From the NCBI RefSeq assembly GCF_009936215.1, contig NZ_AP019551.1:651501-715500 (forward strand): 64,000 nt of DNA, given 5' to 3'. Made by a program: the position numbers and the translations under genes. The notes below the pieces were generated by a model that was given only the letters and a program-made list of their open reading frames with translations, was not told where the DNA came from and did no database searches. Each line of letters begins with the position of its first letter. The first letter of the stretch is position 1. Origin of the DNA: Athalassotoga saccharophila. GTDB lineage: Bacteria > Thermotogota > Thermotogae > Mesoaciditogales > Mesoaciditogaceae. Of the stretch, positions 7,716-21,093 are shown piece after piece.

Positions 7716-8891
7716 TTAGAATGTGTGAACGACAAGACCGCTTCTTAATTTTGGCTCAAACCATGTTGATTTCGGTGGCATTATCATGCCACTGTCCGCA
7801 ACGTTAATAACGCTTTCGACACTTGTAGGGTACATGTAAAATGCTATTTTTGCCTTTCCAGCGTCGACGATCTTTTGAAGTTCTTTGGGCCCTGCCATCC
7901 CCATGAACTCTATGTCAGGATCTGTTCTTGGATCTTTTATTCCAAACAAAGGACCTAATACTCTGTCCTGAAGAATGGAAACATCGAGAGATCTTATCGG
8001 ATCTGATTCATCGACATCCCTTGCCCTTAATTTGTACCATTCTCCATTGTACATGCCTATGATGTGCGGAGCAATAGACGGGATTCCATTTCTTTTCGTT
8101 ACCTCGAAATTCGCCTCTCTTAAGGACTTCATCAATTTTGAAGTGTCAATATCCTTTTTTATTATTCTATGGTATCCGAGTATTTCGAGTTCATCGTGCG
8201 GAAAGATCGTGGCCATGAAATAATTCCACTCTCCCATACCGCCAATCTCCGATGCCACCCTTACGGAGGCCGCCGCTCTGTGATGACCATCGGCTATGTA
8301 AAAAGCATCGACAGATTTGAATGCTTCGATTATGTCGGCGATTAGTGCTTGATCCTCTATCCTGTAGAGATCGTGAATCGTTGACGGTTTGTCGGTTGTG
8401 AAGTTGTAAAGATGGGTGGAAAGATCGGATCTCATCAATTTTTTTATCTCTTTTTTCGATCTGTACATCAAGAATACCTGTTCTGTGTGTGCGCGCGTGG
8501 TGAGGATGTGCTTCATTCTCTCCTCTTCTTTTTCTTTTCTCGTCAATTCGTGCCTTTTTATCTTTTGTGGATAGTCAGATGTCTGAACACATCCAACGAT
8601 GCCACTTTGAGTGTGAGAAGAGGTCTTTTGAACGTAAATGTAGATCACAGGTCTTTCATTTCTGACAAGAAGTCCTTCATCTACGAATCTTTTTAACTCT
8701 TTTGAGGCGAGATCGTAGATATCATCTCCGTCTTTCGCGATCGCGTCGGGTCTTACGATACGCATGAATGAGTGAGAATCTTTTGCGAAACTTTTTGCCT
8801 CTTCAAGATCTACGACATCGTACGGAGGACAGTTTATTCTATTTATCTCCGTGCTTTTTGCTTCCAGCCCACCAAAAGGTCTTACGATCAT
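7716..8891 (-). CDS. DUF1015 family protein
   Basis: A 391-residue soluble protein with the DUF1015 landmarks: an N-terminal RPFGG, then CPPYDVV (about 21-27), and a central ADGHHR motif (near 205). The biochemical role of the family is not established to my knowledge; genes of this family often sit beside serine/phosphoglycerate metabolism genes, which is not the case here. Its TAA stop is embedded in the ribosome site of the LexA-like gene, and it lies 15 bases after the Mrp gene. Confidence 0.85.
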   Translation of the reverse strand: MIVRPFGGLEAKSTEINRINCPPYDVVDLEEAKSFAKDSHSFMRIVRPDAIAKDGDDIYDLASKELKRFVDEGLLVRNERPVIYIYVQKTSSHTQSGIVGCVQTSDYPQKIKRHELTRKEKEEERMKHILTTRAHTEQVFLMYRSKKEIKKLMRSDLSTHLYNFTTDKPSTIHDLYRIEDQALIADIIEAFKSVDAFYIADGHHRAAASVRVASEIGGMGEWNYFMATIFPHDELEILGYHRIIKKDIDTSKLMKSLREANFEVTKRNGIPSIAPHIIGMYNGEWYKLRARDVDESDPIRSLDVSILQDRVLGPLFGIKDPRTDPDIEFMGMAGPKELQKIVDAGKAKIAFYMYPTSVESVINVADSGMIMPPKSTWFEPKLRSGLVVHTF

Positions 8892-8906
8892 CTTATCTCT
8901 TCCCTT

Positions 8907-9644
8907 CTATCCGAGTTTTTTCATGATGATCTCAACAGATTTCTCAAAGTCTAACCTTAGTTCTCCCTCGCTTCTCGTCAAAAATAACTTTGCCATACCA
9001 TTTTGTGATATCTCTTCCAAAAGCGGAGTGCGCGCTATTATTTCAACGCCTGTCCTTTTTGAAAGTTCATCTGTACCCTGCCCGAAGAGATAATGTTTTT
9101 TGCCACAATACTTGCAGGTGTAATAGGACATATTTTCCCATATTCCTATTATTGGTACTTTCATCTTTTTTAGGAAATTTATAACCTTTTCAACATCTCC
9201 AAGTGCTACCTTTTGTGGAGTAGTTACGACGACCGCACCGTCTATTTTATTGTCGTAAACTTTTAAAACCTCAAGGGGCTCATCTCCGCTTCCGGGGGGG
9301 AAGTCCATTATCATGTAATCGAGATCTCCCCATTCGGTATCCTGCACGAACTGATCTATCAGTTTTGCTTTCAGAGGGCCTCTCCATATTATAGCCTTGT
9401 CCTCTCCGACGCCGGCCGCTATAGTCATGAATTTTAGATTTCCTATCTCCATAGGTATGAAACGCTTTCCGTCGGTTAAAATCTCCGGTTCAACATCTAA
9501 GATTATGTGATCGGTCGGGCCGTGAATGTCAACGTCTATCAATCCAACCTTGTATCCACTCAGAGACATATCAACTGCCAAGTTGACGGCAACCGTTGAT
9601 TTTCCAACTCCTCCTTTTCCACTCGTTACCATTAGAGTTTTCAC
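8907..9644 (-). CDS. Mrp/ApbC-type P-loop ATPase (iron-sulfur carrier)
   Basis: A 245-residue member of the Mrp/NBP35 branch of the SIMIBI ATPases. It begins with the deviant Walker A SGKGGVGKST (8-17). It also has DVDIHGPT, DFPPGSGDE and a CKYCG pair (near 183) that in relatives binds a bridging Fe-S cluster for delivery to apoproteins. It overlaps the HEAT-repeat gene by 4 bases, implying coupled translation. MinD/ParA alternatives are unlikely because of the CxxC pair. Confidence 0.85.
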   Translation of the reverse strand: MKTLMVTSGKGGVGKSTVAVNLAVDMSLSGYKVGLIDVDIHGPTDHIILDVEPEILTDGKRFIPMEIGNLKFMTIAAGVGEDKAIIWRGPLKAKLIDQFVQDTEWGDLDYMIMDFPPGSGDEPLEVLKVYDNKIDGAVVVTTPQKVALGDVEKVINFLKKMKVPIIGIWENMSYYTCKYCGKKHYLFGQGTDELSKRTGVEIIARTPLLEEISQNGMAKLFLTRSEGELRLDFEKSVEIIMKKLG

Positions 9645-10918
9645 GACAATTCCTCCAATCTTTGAGGGAACAATTTTGCCATCCCGTTCAACGCTTCCAT
9701 CTTCATTTCTATTGAATCTGAATTTTTGAATATATCGATAAGTTCATCTGAATCGATGTCTTTTGAGGCTATAAGCGATTTGAGAGCCTGAATTTTTATT
9801 CTCTTTGGCCCGTCGAGAAGATTTTTTATTCTCTCGTCTTTTATCTTCAATTTGGCGAGTACCTTAAGAGATTTTTCAGTCAATTCTTCGTCTTCGCCTT
9901 CTATTATCTCTAAGAGAGATTCCACATTTGCCTTTGAAGGAAACCTTTCCACAAATGGTATGACGGAGATCTTCAAATTTTTGTCATTTCCCTCGAGTAT
10001 TTCTTCTATTATTCCTTCGACGCGCTGGCTTTCGAGATTAATCAAGGTTTTTAATGTCGTTATCTTTAGCGATTTTGAAGGGTAATCGATGTATTTGAGG
10101 ATCATCTCTTCGAGTTCCTTTTTGTCCTTGCAAATCGATACGCTCTTTATAGCCGCCTCCACATTCTCAACCGGAGCGCTATCATTTATTATTTCTTTTA
10201 GGCTTTCCCATACTTCATCGCAGGAAAACCTTCCCATAAGCAATATGGCCGTAGAACTTATCTTTGAATAAGTGGATTTCGAAAGTTTTTTGATAAGCGG
10301 TAAAGATCCCTGAAAATAGGTCGCAAAGACCTTCATCGCAGACGATCTTACGTTGAATGGCAATTTTGTGTCCTCTATCACATCGACTATTATCTTTGGA
10401 TCGACCTCTTCACCGTTGACCGCACACGATCTTATAGCCTCTATTTTGACCAGCACATCGGGATCTTCTGTTAATTTTTTGGCCTTTTTTATCGCCTCTT
10501 TACATCCTATCTTTTCAAGGGTTTTTAAAGATTTTATTCTTACATTCGGAGAACTGTCTTCAAGGGTCAGTGAAAGCATCTTGCAGCCATCCTGCATCGC
10601 CATGTGTGGAAAAAGATTTATAGCCTCTTTTTTTATCCTTTCACCTCTTTTTAAAAGAGGCTCTACGTCTTTCGATTCGAGAGGATAGGAAATAGCCGCC
10701 AAATATTTTATCGCCGATATCACGAGAAACTCTTCCGGATGAGAAAGCACCTTTATTGCATCTTGAGTGTGCCATCTGTCTTTCAATCTTCTTAATTCGT
10801 TGAAAGCCACCGCGACGGTAATTGCATTTGTTGAATTGAGATCCAGCGATATATTCTTTATTCTATCTTGAAGAAGTTTTTCTTTTATGTTCAAAAAGAT
10901 CTGCTTTGTGCTTTTCAT
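9641..10918 (-). CDS. HEAT-repeat protein
   Basis: A 425-residue all-alpha protein made of about ten tandem helix pairs of 30-40 residues with the HEAT/PBS-lyase pattern (for example NVRIKSLKTLEKIG, DVLVKIEAIRSCAV). No catalytic motif or membrane segment is visible, so it probably acts as a protein-binding scaffold. It is locked by 4-base overlaps to tsaB upstream and the Mrp ATPase downstream, which suggests a link to Fe-S delivery or tRNA modification, but no specific partner can be named. Confidence 0.7.
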   Translation of the reverse strand: MKSTKQIFLNIKEKLLQDRIKNISLDLNSTNAITVAVAFNELRRLKDRWHTQDAIKVLSHPEEFLVISAIKYLAAISYPLESKDVEPLLKRGERIKKEAINLFPHMAMQDGCKMLSLTLEDSSPNVRIKSLKTLEKIGCKEAIKKAKKLTEDPDVLVKIEAIRSCAVNGEEVDPKIIVDVIEDTKLPFNVRSSAMKVFATYFQGSLPLIKKLSKSTYSKISSTAILLMGRFSCDEVWESLKEIINDSAPVENVEAAIKSVSICKDKKELEEMILKYIDYPSKSLKITTLKTLINLESQRVEGIIEEILEGNDKNLKISVIPFVERFPSKANVESLLEIIEGEDEELTEKSLKVLAKLKIKDERIKNLLDGPKRIKIQALKSLIASKDIDSDELIDIFKNSDSIEMKMEALNGMAKLFPQRLEELS

Positions 10919-11523
10919 AAATTCTCCTCTGCCGCCTTTTGAGCAACGGGCTTTTGGAGGTAGTATGGCTTTACGCTTATGTGATCATAGATATTTGAAT
11001 TGCTTTGAAATGATCTTACGACGCTTTCGATAAGATCGTATCCTGAAAAGATCGGTCCGGTTACGATGGAGGCTCCGGGTATTTTCTCCTCGGAGATTAT
11101 TTCTCCTTTGAGATCGAGCGAATCGGAAGGTTGCATCTGGCAGGACCATGCTTTTCCGTCAAATGAAGATACGTACCACCATCCCTTTCGGGCATTTCTC
11201 AAAAGCGTGACCGGCCTTTCGGATCTGAAGACTTCGTAGTACTTCAAGCCCACGATGGGTATAGAAAGTGAAAAAGCGAGGGACTTCGCCACCGCTATAC
11301 CGCTTCTAAGACCTGTAAAATTCCCCGGCCCTATCACGCATCCTATTAAATCTATTTGGGATATGTCGATTTTCTTTATTTTTAGAATCATGTCGATTTT
11401 TTTGACTAAAAGATCGGATCCTCTCTTGTTAGATGAAAATGATTGGAGTGATTCAATGTCATCTCCGGCCATTATCGCGACGGTCATCCATCGCCCCGAT
11501 GTGTCAAATGCTATGATATTCAA
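10915..11523 (-). CDS. tsaB: tRNA threonylcarbamoyladenosine protein TsaB
   Basis: With TsaC, TsaD and TsaE this protein makes the t6A modification at position 37 of ANN-reading tRNAs. It is an ASKHA-fold pseudo-peptidase that organises TsaD. The 202-residue protein starts with NIIAFDTSG and has the typical GVIGPGNFTGLRSGIAVAK segment (about 63-80). I start it at TTG (11523), which lies 5 bases after the GAGGTGA site; a GTG at 11532 is buried inside that site. It is the first gene of the minus-strand operon running down to the PurH-like gene. Confidence 0.9.
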   Translation of the reverse strand: MNIIAFDTSGRWMTVAIMAGDDIESLQSFSSNKRGSDLLVKKIDMILKIKKIDISQIDLIGCVIGPGNFTGLRSGIAVAKSLAFSLSIPIVGLKYYEVFRSERPVTLLRNARKGWWYVSSFDGKAWSCQMQPSDSLDLKGEIISEEKIPGASIVTGPIFSGYDLIESVVRSFQSNSNIYDHISVKPYYLQKPVAQKAAEENL

Positions 11524-11542
11524 AAAGATCACCTCTTAAAAA

Positions 11543-11551
11543 AGTATACCA
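11543..11551 (-). promoter_or_regulatory. Extended -10 promoter of the tsaB operon
   Basis: Minus-strand TGGTATACT is an extended -10 (TG, one base, TATACT) 20 bases before the tsaB start. No good -35 box lies at the right distance. It is divergent from the promoter at 11586-11614. Confidence 0.5.
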
Positions 11552-11585
11552 TAAACAAAGCGGGATTTGCGTGTTCAATGCTACG

Positions 11586-11614
11586 TTGACGAAAGGTAAA
11601 AATCAGTGTATAAT
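11586..11614 (+). promoter_or_regulatory. Promoter of the TPR-pilD-gltX-upp operon
   Basis: TTGACG (11586-11591) and TATAAT (11609-11614) are separated by 17 bases. A GGAGGAGG ribosome site and the TPR gene start follow about 50 bases downstream. Confidence 0.8.
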
Positions 11615-11672
11615 AATCATGAAAGAATGATTAAGAGTTAAATTTTTTGACACGGAGGAGGCGTGACCTGTT

Positions 11673-12743
11673 ATGAATGAGATTTTAATTTTAGAGATAG
11701 GAGACCAAAGGTACGGGATCGATTTTCACGATCCGTTTTTCTTTTTAATAAGGGATTTACTTTACGAAGGCACGTGGGAAGTTTTCGCCGCAGATGTCAA
11801 CAATAAAGATCATGTAGAAAGAATTCACAAACTCCAAGAAATAGAGAATAAGACGGGAAGAATTTCAGGCTCTCTTTTCCTTCCTATTTCGACTTCAGAG
11901 ATTAAATCTTACTTTAAAGAATTAGATCTCAATCCTCAAAAATTAAAGAATGCCACTCCAGAAGGCTTTTACGAACTTGCCGAAGATGAGGCCGAATCTG
12001 AAGAAATCGATGAAGCGATGAATTTAATGGATTTTGTCATAGAGACATGGCCCTCTTACGCAAGGGCTTACGAACTTAAGGGTACCTTTTTGATAGAAAA
12101 AGGTGCGCAAGAGGAAGGTATCGCCCTTTTGAAAAGGGCCATCGAGATAGATCCAACTCTTGCCGAGGCTTATTCTGAACTCGGCCAGGCTTATTACAAT
12201 CTCGAAGATTACGATAAGGCAATTGAATACTGGAAAAAGGAACTCGAATACACTCCTTACGATAAATTCGCCTATTTCATGATCGCAGATGCTTACAGAA
12301 AACAGGGAAAGATAGGAAGTGCCATAGAGATTTTGAGAAAGTTTGTGAGCGAGGACAAAAAAAGCATTCTTGCGCGTTACGAACTCATGGATCTTTACAA
12401 TCAAATGGAAGAATACGAACTTGCCAAAGAGTACGAAGATCAGATACTCAAGATGACACCTTACTATCCCGGTGACATAGAGCCGTGGGCAAAGGTACTT
12501 TTCAAAAATGAAAGATACGAAGAGGTTATAAGGGTAGTCGAGGATCACATCCAAAAATATCCCATAGATGCCCATTTCAAGATACTTCTTGTCGTTCCAT
12601 ACGCAAAGAGTGGCAGATACAACGAGGCAAGAGAAATACTCAACGAGTTCAAAGACCAAAAAGACTGGTATTATTACGGCAAAAAGGAACTGTTTGAAAC
12701 GAATTTGAGCAAAGAGGAACTCGATCTGTGTGGTATACGCTGA
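11673..12743 (+). CDS. TPR-repeat protein
   Basis: A 356-residue soluble protein. Residues 1 to about 100 form an unassigned N-terminal domain (begins MNEILILEIGDQRYGI). From about residue 110 come five or six tetratricopeptide repeats, for example AEAYSELGQAYYNLEDYDKA followed by IEYWKKELEYTP. Such arrays bind proteins. It is the first gene of the operon and its end overlaps pilD by 16 bases, suggesting coupled expression. A scaffold role in pilus or envelope assembly is possible but unproven. Confidence 0.8.
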   Translation: MNEILILEIGDQRYGIDFHDPFFFLIRDLLYEGTWEVFAADVNNKDHVERIHKLQEIENKTGRISGSLFLPISTSEIKSYFKELDLNPQKLKNATPEGFYELAEDEAESEEIDEAMNLMDFVIETWPSYARAYELKGTFLIEKGAQEEGIALLKRAIEIDPTLAEAYSELGQAYYNLEDYDKAIEYWKKELEYTPYDKFAYFMIADAYRKQGKIGSAIEILRKFVSEDKKSILARYELMDLYNQMEEYELAKEYEDQILKMTPYYPGDIEPWAKVLFKNERYEEVIRVVEDHIQKYPIDAHFKILLVVPYAKSGRYNEAREILNEFKDQKDWYYYGKKELFETNLSKEELDLCGIR

Positions 12744-13455
12744 TTCTCAGCGTTGTAAGCGTTGTTTTTGGCCTTGTGTTGGGAAGTTTTTATAACGTTC
12801 TAATCTACAGGATTCCAAGACATATTTCTCTTGTAAATCCTAAAAGATCATTTTGTCCTGCGTGCGGCCACCAGTTAAAGTGGTCCGACAATATTCCAAT
12901 TTTGAGTTACTTGTTTTTGGGCGGAAGGTGCAGGTACTGTCATACGAAGATCTCCTTCGTTTATCCCCTCGTTGAAGGAACAACAGCCATCCTCTTTTTG
13001 ATTGCCGCCCTCTTTACGAAAGACATCTTAAGTATGATATCTTTGTGGATGCTTTTCTCGGGTGGTATAATTATAACTGTAATAGATCTTCAAACCATGA
13101 TGATTCCAGACTTTGCCGTCGTGATAACTGCCATAGGGGGCTTTTTGTGGGCCTTTGTGAATGGACACGTTGTTTTGTCTTTGATCAGCGCAATTACAGG
13201 GTTTGGAATATTTTTGATCGTATATTTGGTTTCCAAAAAGGGTATGGGATTTGGAGACGTTGAGTATTTTGGCGCTTTAGGTTTATACCTTTTGCCGTAC
13301 GATCTCATATGGGCCGTTTTGTTTGCATCTATTTCCGCCATAATCTTTACCATTCCAATGCTTTTGAGAAAAAAGGCGAACAGGAAAACGCGCGTACCAT
13401 TTGGCCCATTCCTTTTTTTGGGAGTTTCGATAGCGATCTTTTTGGGAGGTAGAAT

Positions 13456-13459
<4 letters not shown>
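12728..13459 (+). CDS. pilD: Type IV prepilin peptidase / methyltransferase
   Basis: A 243-residue membrane enzyme that removes prepilin leader peptides on the cytoplasmic side and, in bifunctional forms, methylates the new N-terminus. It has about seven helices, the zinc-binding CPAC and CRYC pairs (about 38-73) of the bifunctional form, and the two catalytic aspartate regions [11 protein letters not shown] and GFGDVEYF. The start is GTG inside the end of the TPR gene. No pilin genes are in the window, so it probably serves pseudopilins elsewhere. Confidence 0.9.
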
Positions 13460-17268
<3,809 letters not shown>

Positions 17269-17283
17269 AAAGAGAGAGGTAAA

Positions 17284-20200
17284 GTGGGGATACTGAAAAT
17301 AAAAGATACACCCTATTACAGGGATCTTCTTCCTAAATTATCTTTTTGTTCGATCCTGCCTAAGATTGAGGGGTTTAAGTTTTGTGATCAATGTTTGGAA
17401 CTCTCCTTTGAAGACCTTTCCGAAAGGCCTCTTCACATAACTGAAAACGAATTCTTGCGTTTTGTAAAAGAACTATACCGCTGTTATTCGAATGGAATTC
17501 CGGTGGGAATCATCGGAAAGGAAAATGTTTTTGTCAAAAGGGGAAAGATCGTCGTTGTTCCATCCTTCAAAGATGATCTAAGTGTGGTGAATGGAAGAAT
17601 AGAAAATCCATTTTCCTTTTTCACCACTGTTAGAACATTCGCCCATGCTTTTAAAAGTTCCTCGCCATTTCTTATGAAGATCTTCAAAGAAGGGCTTCCC
17701 GCGATAATCGATCTCATGGAACGCCTTGGCCTTGAAATTCAACCCAAAAGTGCCTTCTTGCCGTCTATTGGCGTGTGGAGACACGATGTCTTTGTTGAAA
17801 AGATAAATTCAGAGAAAGGACTCGTTGAAATACCGATAGATGATGGTGGAGTTTTTTCTAAATTCCTTCAGGGCGAGATCTTTTCCTCTTTGGAAGAGAT
17901 TAAAGATCACGTCCAAAATTCAAAATACAAAATAGATCTCAACAATGCAGATCCAAGCGCATTGAGTTTTCTCTTCAAAGCGGATGAGAAAAAAAGGTAC
18001 ATCTTCAATTGCGGTAGATCCGTCGAGATGGTAACATTCGTCAAATTCCTTCACAAATTCAAGCCTGATCTTGATATCGTTGCCATTCACGATCCAGAAT
18101 TTGAATTCGAAGATGGAAAGAGAATAGAATTTCCGGTCATCTCTCGGAAGGAGTTTGAATGGTTTTTGAATACATTTTTCAATTACGAGTATGAATTCGA
18201 AGGGGACGTGGATTTACTCTTCGAAGTTACAGGCGGGGAGAATTTTGCGATTTCAAAATCTATAAGAGAGGGAGAGTGGAACTTCGATGGAAAGTGGCAC
18301 ATAAAACCGAAATTTTCGAGACCATCTCCCGTTTCGTATTTGATGAGCGCGAGGAAACTTGCGCGCAATGGAAGCAAGCCCTATTTGGGCCTTGAACTTG
18401 TGAATGCCGCATCAAAGGTTGCAGACAAAAATTTGGAGTCCTTCGAATCTTTAAGGGCATTTTTTCATAAAGTTTTAGGTGAGTACGAATTCATGGTAAA
18501 TGATTTGAAAAGAGCAGATGTCTTTGGAAGGAGAAGTTTCAGAAATGCCTACTTTTCTATAGTCATGGCTATGAATGGCTTCGATCCGGTCATCGAAGAG
18601 AATGAAACATCCGATTTAGTGAAGATATGCAGAACGTACGCGAGAGTCGTTAAAGACGGAGACGTTGAAAGGATATACAACGAAGTCATTCATCCTCTCG
18701 AGAATTTAAAAGGACACGAGGCGAGACGGATAGAGGTTATGGCAAGAAATTACGCCGGCATCATCCATCTTCAAAAAGAAGAGTACGAAGAGGCCATAGA
18801 CGCATTCGAAACGGCCCTTTCAATGGCACGTGAAGAGGATTTCAAAGATCTCATTCCTCTTGTTGAGATGAATGCCGGATATGCCTTCATGAATATATCT
18901 CCAAATACCGCCAAAGAAAGGCTTGAGGTGGCCATGAGTGAGTCTATGGAGGAAGGATTGTGGAAGACCTTCCAAACAGCAAATCTCGTGATGGCACAGA
19001 ATTTCATCGAGATGGGAAATTTTGATATGGCAAAAGAGAGCCTTGAGACGGTCAGAATGGTTGGAGACGGATGGCAAGAAGACATCCAATATCTCAATTA
19101 CAGAATGCGTATCGAAAATCTTGAAGATTTAGATCAAGATCAAGACAGCGATCTCAAATTGATGAGATTTATTTACGCCGATGATGAAGATCGCGTGATG
19201 AATCTTTTGAGATCGGAAAATATTACAGACAAAGCATATCTCCTTGAGATTGCCCAAGATCCGGTAAAGGCCATCGAGACCATCTCCCTTCCGAAGAATT
19301 CTCATGTTATATACTTCATTTCGAAATTGAAATCCTTTCGAGCCATCAGAATGATGAGAAGGTACGGTGAAAAACTTTACAGGGACGGATTTTTCACGAG
19401 GGGTATCTTCTACGAAGAGCAACTTGCAAAACTTTACAGGCAGATGGGGTGGAAGAATAGCGCGAATGTTCATCTTAGAATTGCGGCTAATATGGCCGAA
19501 AGCATAGGCCTTCAAAAGCGCGCCGAATTCATAGCCAAAAAGATAAATGGAGATATTTCCGATCTTTTGAAGATCTCGGGATTTTGTTTTTATTCTGTCA
19601 ACCTTGATTCTGTCAAGGCTGTAATGGAATCTTTAGCCTTGGACCTCTTCAAATATCTCAAAAAAAGAATACTCTGTAGAATCTCAGGAGTTGAAAATAT
19701 CGGTTATGTCTGTGAAGATGGCCATGCGTATCAGACGGAAGAGGAGATAACATTGGCTCCTTGGGTATTGGACGATGAAAAATTCGTTTACGATTTTCCA
19801 GTAAGAGGCGGGGAGATCTTGATCGAGATCGACAAAGAAGGTCTCGATCTTGATAGAGCCGTATCCATACTCGATTCTATTGTTCCGATTTACAAATTGA
19901 AATTCGAAAGAATCATAGCCTCGAAACTTTCTGACCTTGATCAACTTACAAATGTTTACACGCGCCGGTACATATTCGAAAGGCTTTACGAGGAGGTAGA
20001 AAGATCGAGAAGGTACAAGGAATTTTTAAGCGTGGCAATGGTAGATATAGATGATTTCAAAAAAGTCAATGACACTTATGGCCACGATGTTGGAGATGAA
20101 GTCTTGAGGAAAATAGCAGACACTTTGAAGTCGAGTGTCAGAAAGATAGACATAATAGGAAGGTACGGAGGAGAAGAGTTTTTGATCCTCTTTCCTCACA

Positions 20201-20418
20201 CGCAACTCGAACAATCTATCAAAAGTGCCCAGAGAATCCTTAAAAGCGTGAGAGAGAATTTCAAATGGATGAAGTTAACACTCTCGATAGGCATGGCAGA
20301 GATGACACCTTCATGCGATGACGTTGAAAAACTTGTGAAATGTGCCGATATAGCCCTCTACAGGGCAAAGGCTGCGGGAAAAAACAGAATTTCAAAATAC
20401 ACTGAATCGGAGGTATAA
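17284..20418 (+). CDS. Large TPR-linked diguanylate cyclase (GGDEF domain)
   Basis: The protein has 1,044 residues. The last 180 or so form a GGDEF domain with DxLTNVYTRRY, DIDDFKKVNDTYGHDVGD and an active-site GGEEF. An RKID inhibitory site lies five residues before GGEEF, so it should make cyclic di-GMP under product inhibition. Residues about 390-620 form TPR-like helical repeats (NYAGIIHLQKEEYEEAIDAF). Residues 1 to about 350 match no domain I recognise; they are soluble, with no membrane segment. The start is GTG. It lies between the helicase and upp and ends 3 bases before upp. Input is probably cytoplasmic, through protein binding. Confidence 0.85.
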   Translation: MGILKIKDTPYYRDLLPKLSFCSILPKIEGFKFCDQCLELSFEDLSERPLHITENEFLRFVKELYRCYSNGIPVGIIGKENVFVKRGKIVVVPSFKDDLSVVNGRIENPFSFFTTVRTFAHAFKSSSPFLMKIFKEGLPAIIDLMERLGLEIQPKSAFLPSIGVWRHDVFVEKINSEKGLVEIPIDDGGVFSKFLQGEIFSSLEEIKDHVQNSKYKIDLNNADPSALSFLFKADEKKRYIFNCGRSVEMVTFVKFLHKFKPDLDIVAIHDPEFEFEDGKRIEFPVISRKEFEWFLNTFFNYEYEFEGDVDLLFEVTGGENFAISKSIREGEWNFDGKWHIKPKFSRPSPVSYLMSARKLARNGSKPYLGLELVNAASKVADKNLESFESLRAFFHKVLGEYEFMVNDLKRADVFGRRSFRNAYFSIVMAMNGFDPVIEENETSDLVKICRTYARVVKDGDVERIYNEVIHPLENLKGHEARRIEVMARNYAGIIHLQKEEYEEAIDAFETALSMAREEDFKDLIPLVEMNAGYAFMNISPNTAKERLEVAMSESMEEGLWKTFQTANLVMAQNFIEMGNFDMAKESLETVRMVGDGWQEDIQYLNYRMRIENLEDLDQDQDSDLKLMRFIYADDEDRVMNLLRSENITDKAYLLEIAQDPVKAIETISLPKNSHVIYFISKLKSFRAIRMMRRYGEKLYRDGFFTRGIFYEEQLAKLYRQMGWKNSANVHLRIAANMAESIGLQKRAEFIAKKINGDISDLLKISGFCFYSVNLDSVKAVMESLALDLFKYLKKRILCRISGVENIGYVCEDGHAYQTEEEITLAPWVLDDEKFVYDFPVRGGEILIEIDKEGLDLDRAVSILDSIVPIYKLKFERIIASKLSDLDQLTNVYTRRYIFERLYEEVERSRRYKEFLSVAMVDIDDFKKVNDTYGHDVGDEVLRKIADTLKSSVRKIDIIGRYGGEEFLILFPHTQLEQSIKSAQRILKSVRENFKWMKLTLSIGMAEMTPSCDDVEKLVKCADIALYRAKAAGKNRISKYTESEV

Positions 20419-21045
<627 letters not shown>

Positions 21046-21093
21046 ATTTGTGATATAATCATCTACTAAATTTGGTGAGGGTGAAGTGATCTT

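Noticed and set aside
20170-20185. GGEEF as a degenerate, inactive GGDEF motif
   Set aside because: GGEEF is an active variant and the other catalytic segments are intact.
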